A program made the position numbers and the translations under genes. The notes beneath the pieces were generated by a model that saw only the letters and a list, made by a program, of their open reading frames with translations, did not search any database and was not told where the DNA came from. Shown piece after piece: positions 6,596-7,853 of a DNA stretch of 7,853 nt. Location of the stretch: positions 1 through 7,853 of the forward strand of contig CANGFL010000055.1 of NCBI GenBank assembly GCA_947453015.1, in the 5' to 3' direction. How positions within the stretch are numbered: the first letter of the stretch is position 1; every line of letters begins with the position of its first letter. This DNA comes from Oxalobacteraceae bacterium. Its GTDB lineage: Bacteria; Pseudomonadota; Gammaproteobacteria; Burkholderiales; Burkholderiaceae_D.

Positions 6596-7165
6596 ATGAC
6601 CACCTGCGTAGTTGTACGCAAAAATAATGAAATAGCAATCGCTGCGGATTCGCTGGTCACGTTCGGTGACACGCGACTATCGAATGCGTATGAAGCCAAT
6701 GAAAAGATTTTTTCTGTGGGTGATTCGTATATTGCATTGGCAGGTACCACCGCTCATTTTCCTGTGATGAAAAAACTTCTCACGGATATGGGCGATGATT
6801 GCCGCTTGGGATCGCGCGATGAGGTGTTTGATACCTTTTCGCGTGCGCATCAGATTTTGAAAGAAAAATACTTTTTGAACATTAAGGAAGAAGAGGACGA
6901 TCCGTATGAGTCCTCTCAGATCACGACATTAATAGCTAATACTCACGGTATCTTCGGTGTGTATTCCTATCGCGAAGTATTCAGCTTCGATCGTTTTTGG
7001 GCGATCGGTAGCGGTAAAACATTTGCGTTAGGTGCCATGTACGCTGCCTATGATTCGCTAGGTAGTGCACATGAGCTTGCTGAGCTGGGTGTGAATGCAG
7101 GTGCAGAGTTTGATAAAAGCTCGGCGCTGCCTTGTCGTGTGATCAGTTTTCCGATGACAGCTTAA
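6596..7165 (+). CDS. Proteasome/HslV-like Ntn (threonine-nucleophile) hydrolase of unknown substrate
   Basis: This 189-residue protein has the proteasome-beta/HslV fold signature, but I do not recognise a named gene. It begins MTTCVVVRK; removal of Met by the aminopeptidase (second residue small) would expose Thr2 as nucleophile, as in HslV (TTIVSVRR). [14 protein letters not shown] places Asp18 where HslV has Asp17 (mature numbering), and EKIF offers Lys37 for the catalytic Lys33, after a three-residue insertion. [27 protein letters not shown] (Ser139) and FDKSS (Asp173, Ser176, the DxxS pattern of proteasome Asp166/Ser169) match the remaining fold and charge-relay positions. It is longer than HslV (about 176) and has an acidic insert, [11 protein letters not shown], around 100-110. 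There is no signal peptide or membrane segment. The start 20 bp after aceF is supported by the N-terminal Thr requirement; the ribosome site (GAAG, 6583-6586) is weak. The lpd start follows 11 bp after its stop. No HslU-like ATPase is visible. Function is inferred only as hydrolase. Confidence 0.85.
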   Translation: MTTCVVVRKNNEIAIAADSLVTFGDTRLSNAYEANEKIFSVGDSYIALAGTTAHFPVMKKLLTDMGDDCRLGSRDEVFDTFSRAHQILKEKYFLNIKEEEDDPYESSQITTLIANTHGIFGVYSYREVFSFDRFWAIGSGKTFALGAMYAAYDSLGSAHELAELGVNAGAEFDKSSALPCRVISFPMTA

Positions 7166-7166
7166 C

Positions 7167-7170
7167 GGAG
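7167..7170 (+). promoter_or_regulatory. Shine-Dalgarno of lpd
   Basis: GGAG lies 6 nt before the ATG at 7177, starting one base after the previous stop codon. It favours this start over the in-frame ATG at 7186. Confidence 0.75.
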
Positions 7171-7176
7171 CCAGCT

Positions 7177-7853
7177 ATGAGCCTGATGGAAATTCACGTA
7201 CCTGATATTGGTGATTTCAAAGAAGTCGAAGTCATTGAACTATTGGTTAAGCCGGGCGATAGCGTAAAGCCTGAGCAATCACTAATTACGGTTGAATCCG
7301 ACAAAGCCAGCATGGAAATTCCATGTACGCATGCGGGCGTCGTCAAAGAGTTAAAAGTAAAAATAGGCGACAAGGTTGCCGAAGGATCGTTGCTGCTAGT
7401 GCTAGAAGTAGCGCAAGACACGGCATCTGCAACGCCACCTGCACCTGCAACGGCACCTGCTAAATCAGCAGCGCCCGTGGTTGCAAGTGCGCCAGCAGCA
7501 CAAGCTGCACCAACAGCACCAGCAGCCGCTAGTTTTGCAGGTAATGCCGATATCGAGTGCGATACCTTGGTGTTAGGTGCGGGCCCCGGTGGTTATACCG
7601 CTGCGTTTCGTGCGGCCGATTTAGGCCAGCGTGTGGTTTTAGTTGAGCGTTATCCCGTATTGGGCGGTGTGTGCTTGAACGTAGGTTGCATTCCTTCCAA
7701 AGCCTTGTTGCATGCCGCAAAAGTAATTACCGAAGCCGAGGAAATGTCGCACTTTGGTATTACGATGTCCAAACCGCAAATTGATATCAATGCTCTGCGT
7801 GGCTGGAAAGAGAGCGTCATTAAAAAACTCACCGGCGGTTTAACCGGTTTGGC
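7177..7853 (+). CDS. lpdA: Dihydrolipoamide dehydrogenase (E3) with N-terminal lipoyl domain, 3'-truncated by window edge
   Basis: E3 reoxidises the dihydrolipoyl arm of E2 through a redox disulfide and FAD, reducing NAD+. The first 225 codons are present. Residues 4-77 are a lipoyl domain with ESDKAS and lipoylation site Lys43; residues about 78-124 are an Ala/Pro linker; the flavoprotein starts near [21 protein letters not shown], whose Gly134, Gly136 and Gly139 form the FAD-binding GxGxxG loop. [16 protein letters not shown] gives the redox pair Cys166 and Cys171. Typical E3 is about 470 residues, so with the extra domain a full length near 590-600 is expected. E3 with a fused lipoyl domain is known from several beta- and gammaproteobacterial PDH operons. 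It is the last visible gene of the operon. Gene symbol follows E. coli usage; the fused form is also called pdhL or lpd. Confidence 0.96.
   Translation, partial: MSLMEIHVPDIGDFKEVEVIELLVKPGDSVKPEQSLITVESDKASMEIPCTHAGVVKELKVKIGDKVAEGSLLLVLEVAQDTASATPPAPATAPAKSAAPVVASAPAAQAAPTAPAAASFAGNADIECDTLVLGAGPGGYTAAFRAADLGQRVVLVERYPVLGGVCLNVGCIPSKALLHAAKVITEAEEMSHFGITMSKPQIDINALRGWKESVIKKLTGGLTGL
7186..7407 (+). other. Lipoyl domain of lpdA (copy 2 of a duplicated domain)
   Basis: This is the counterpart of the AceF lipoyl domain. It differs at 12 residues, mostly conservative, plus a Cys at residue 49 where AceF has Ser. The Ala/Pro linker that follows also shares phrases with the AceF linker (PAK..AP.VASAPA), pointing to a domain-plus-linker duplication within the operon's history. 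Confidence 0.9.

Noticed and set aside
6409..6750. Antisense 113-residue reading frame over the aceF end and the Ntn-hydrolase start
   Set aside because: It crosses two well-supported genes on the opposite strand and shows no protein-like features.
6596..7165. Calling this gene hslV
   Set aside because: The catalytic pattern fits the superfamily, but it is longer than HslV, has an insertion before the catalytic Lys and an acidic insert, and lies in a PDH operon without hslU. A transporter label would also be wrong, since no membrane segments are present.

Overview
The window reads as ordinary chromosome of a proteobacterium, most likely a beta- or gammaproteobacterium. The evidence is a homodimeric AceE-type pyruvate dehydrogenase E1, a dihydrolipoamide dehydrogenase with an N-terminal lipoyl domain, and the folD-prlC pair next to the pyruvate dehydrogenase (PDH) cluster. 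From memory, that neighbourhood is commoner in betaproteobacteria, but I could not check this. GC content is moderate by eye and looks even across the genes. I see no mobile element, tRNA, rRNA or CRISPR array.

Layout. On the minus strand, positions 2166 down to 1 hold folD followed after 33 bp by prlC (oligopeptidase A). prlC runs off the left edge before its zinc-binding motif. A 300-bp divergent intergenic region (2167-2466) separates them from the plus-strand PDH operon. It holds a perfect TATAAT for folD, a good extended -10 promoter for aceE, and several repeat families that look like operator sites. The plus strand then carries aceE (E1), a 95-bp intercistronic region with nested inverted repeats, aceF (E2 with one lipoyl domain), a small proteasome/HslV-like Ntn hydrolase, and lpd (E3 with its own lipoyl domain). 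lpd is cut by the right edge.

Function. AceE, AceF and Lpd together convert pyruvate to acetyl-CoA, passing the acetyl group and electrons through lipoyl-lysine arms. Here one arm sits on E2 and a near-copy (62 of 74 residues identical) sits on E3. FolD supplies one-carbon folates. PrlC degrades oligopeptides in the cytosol.

The most unusual item is the 189-residue threonine-nucleophile hydrolase at 6596-7165, tightly packed between aceF and lpd. It keeps the proteasome-type catalytic positions and has no HslU/ATPase partner in view, which suggests an undescribed link between proteolysis or amidohydrolysis and the PDH complex. The second most unusual is the aceE-aceF spacer, where two mutually exclusive RNA folds can be drawn, one of which hides the aceF Shine-Dalgarno sequence.
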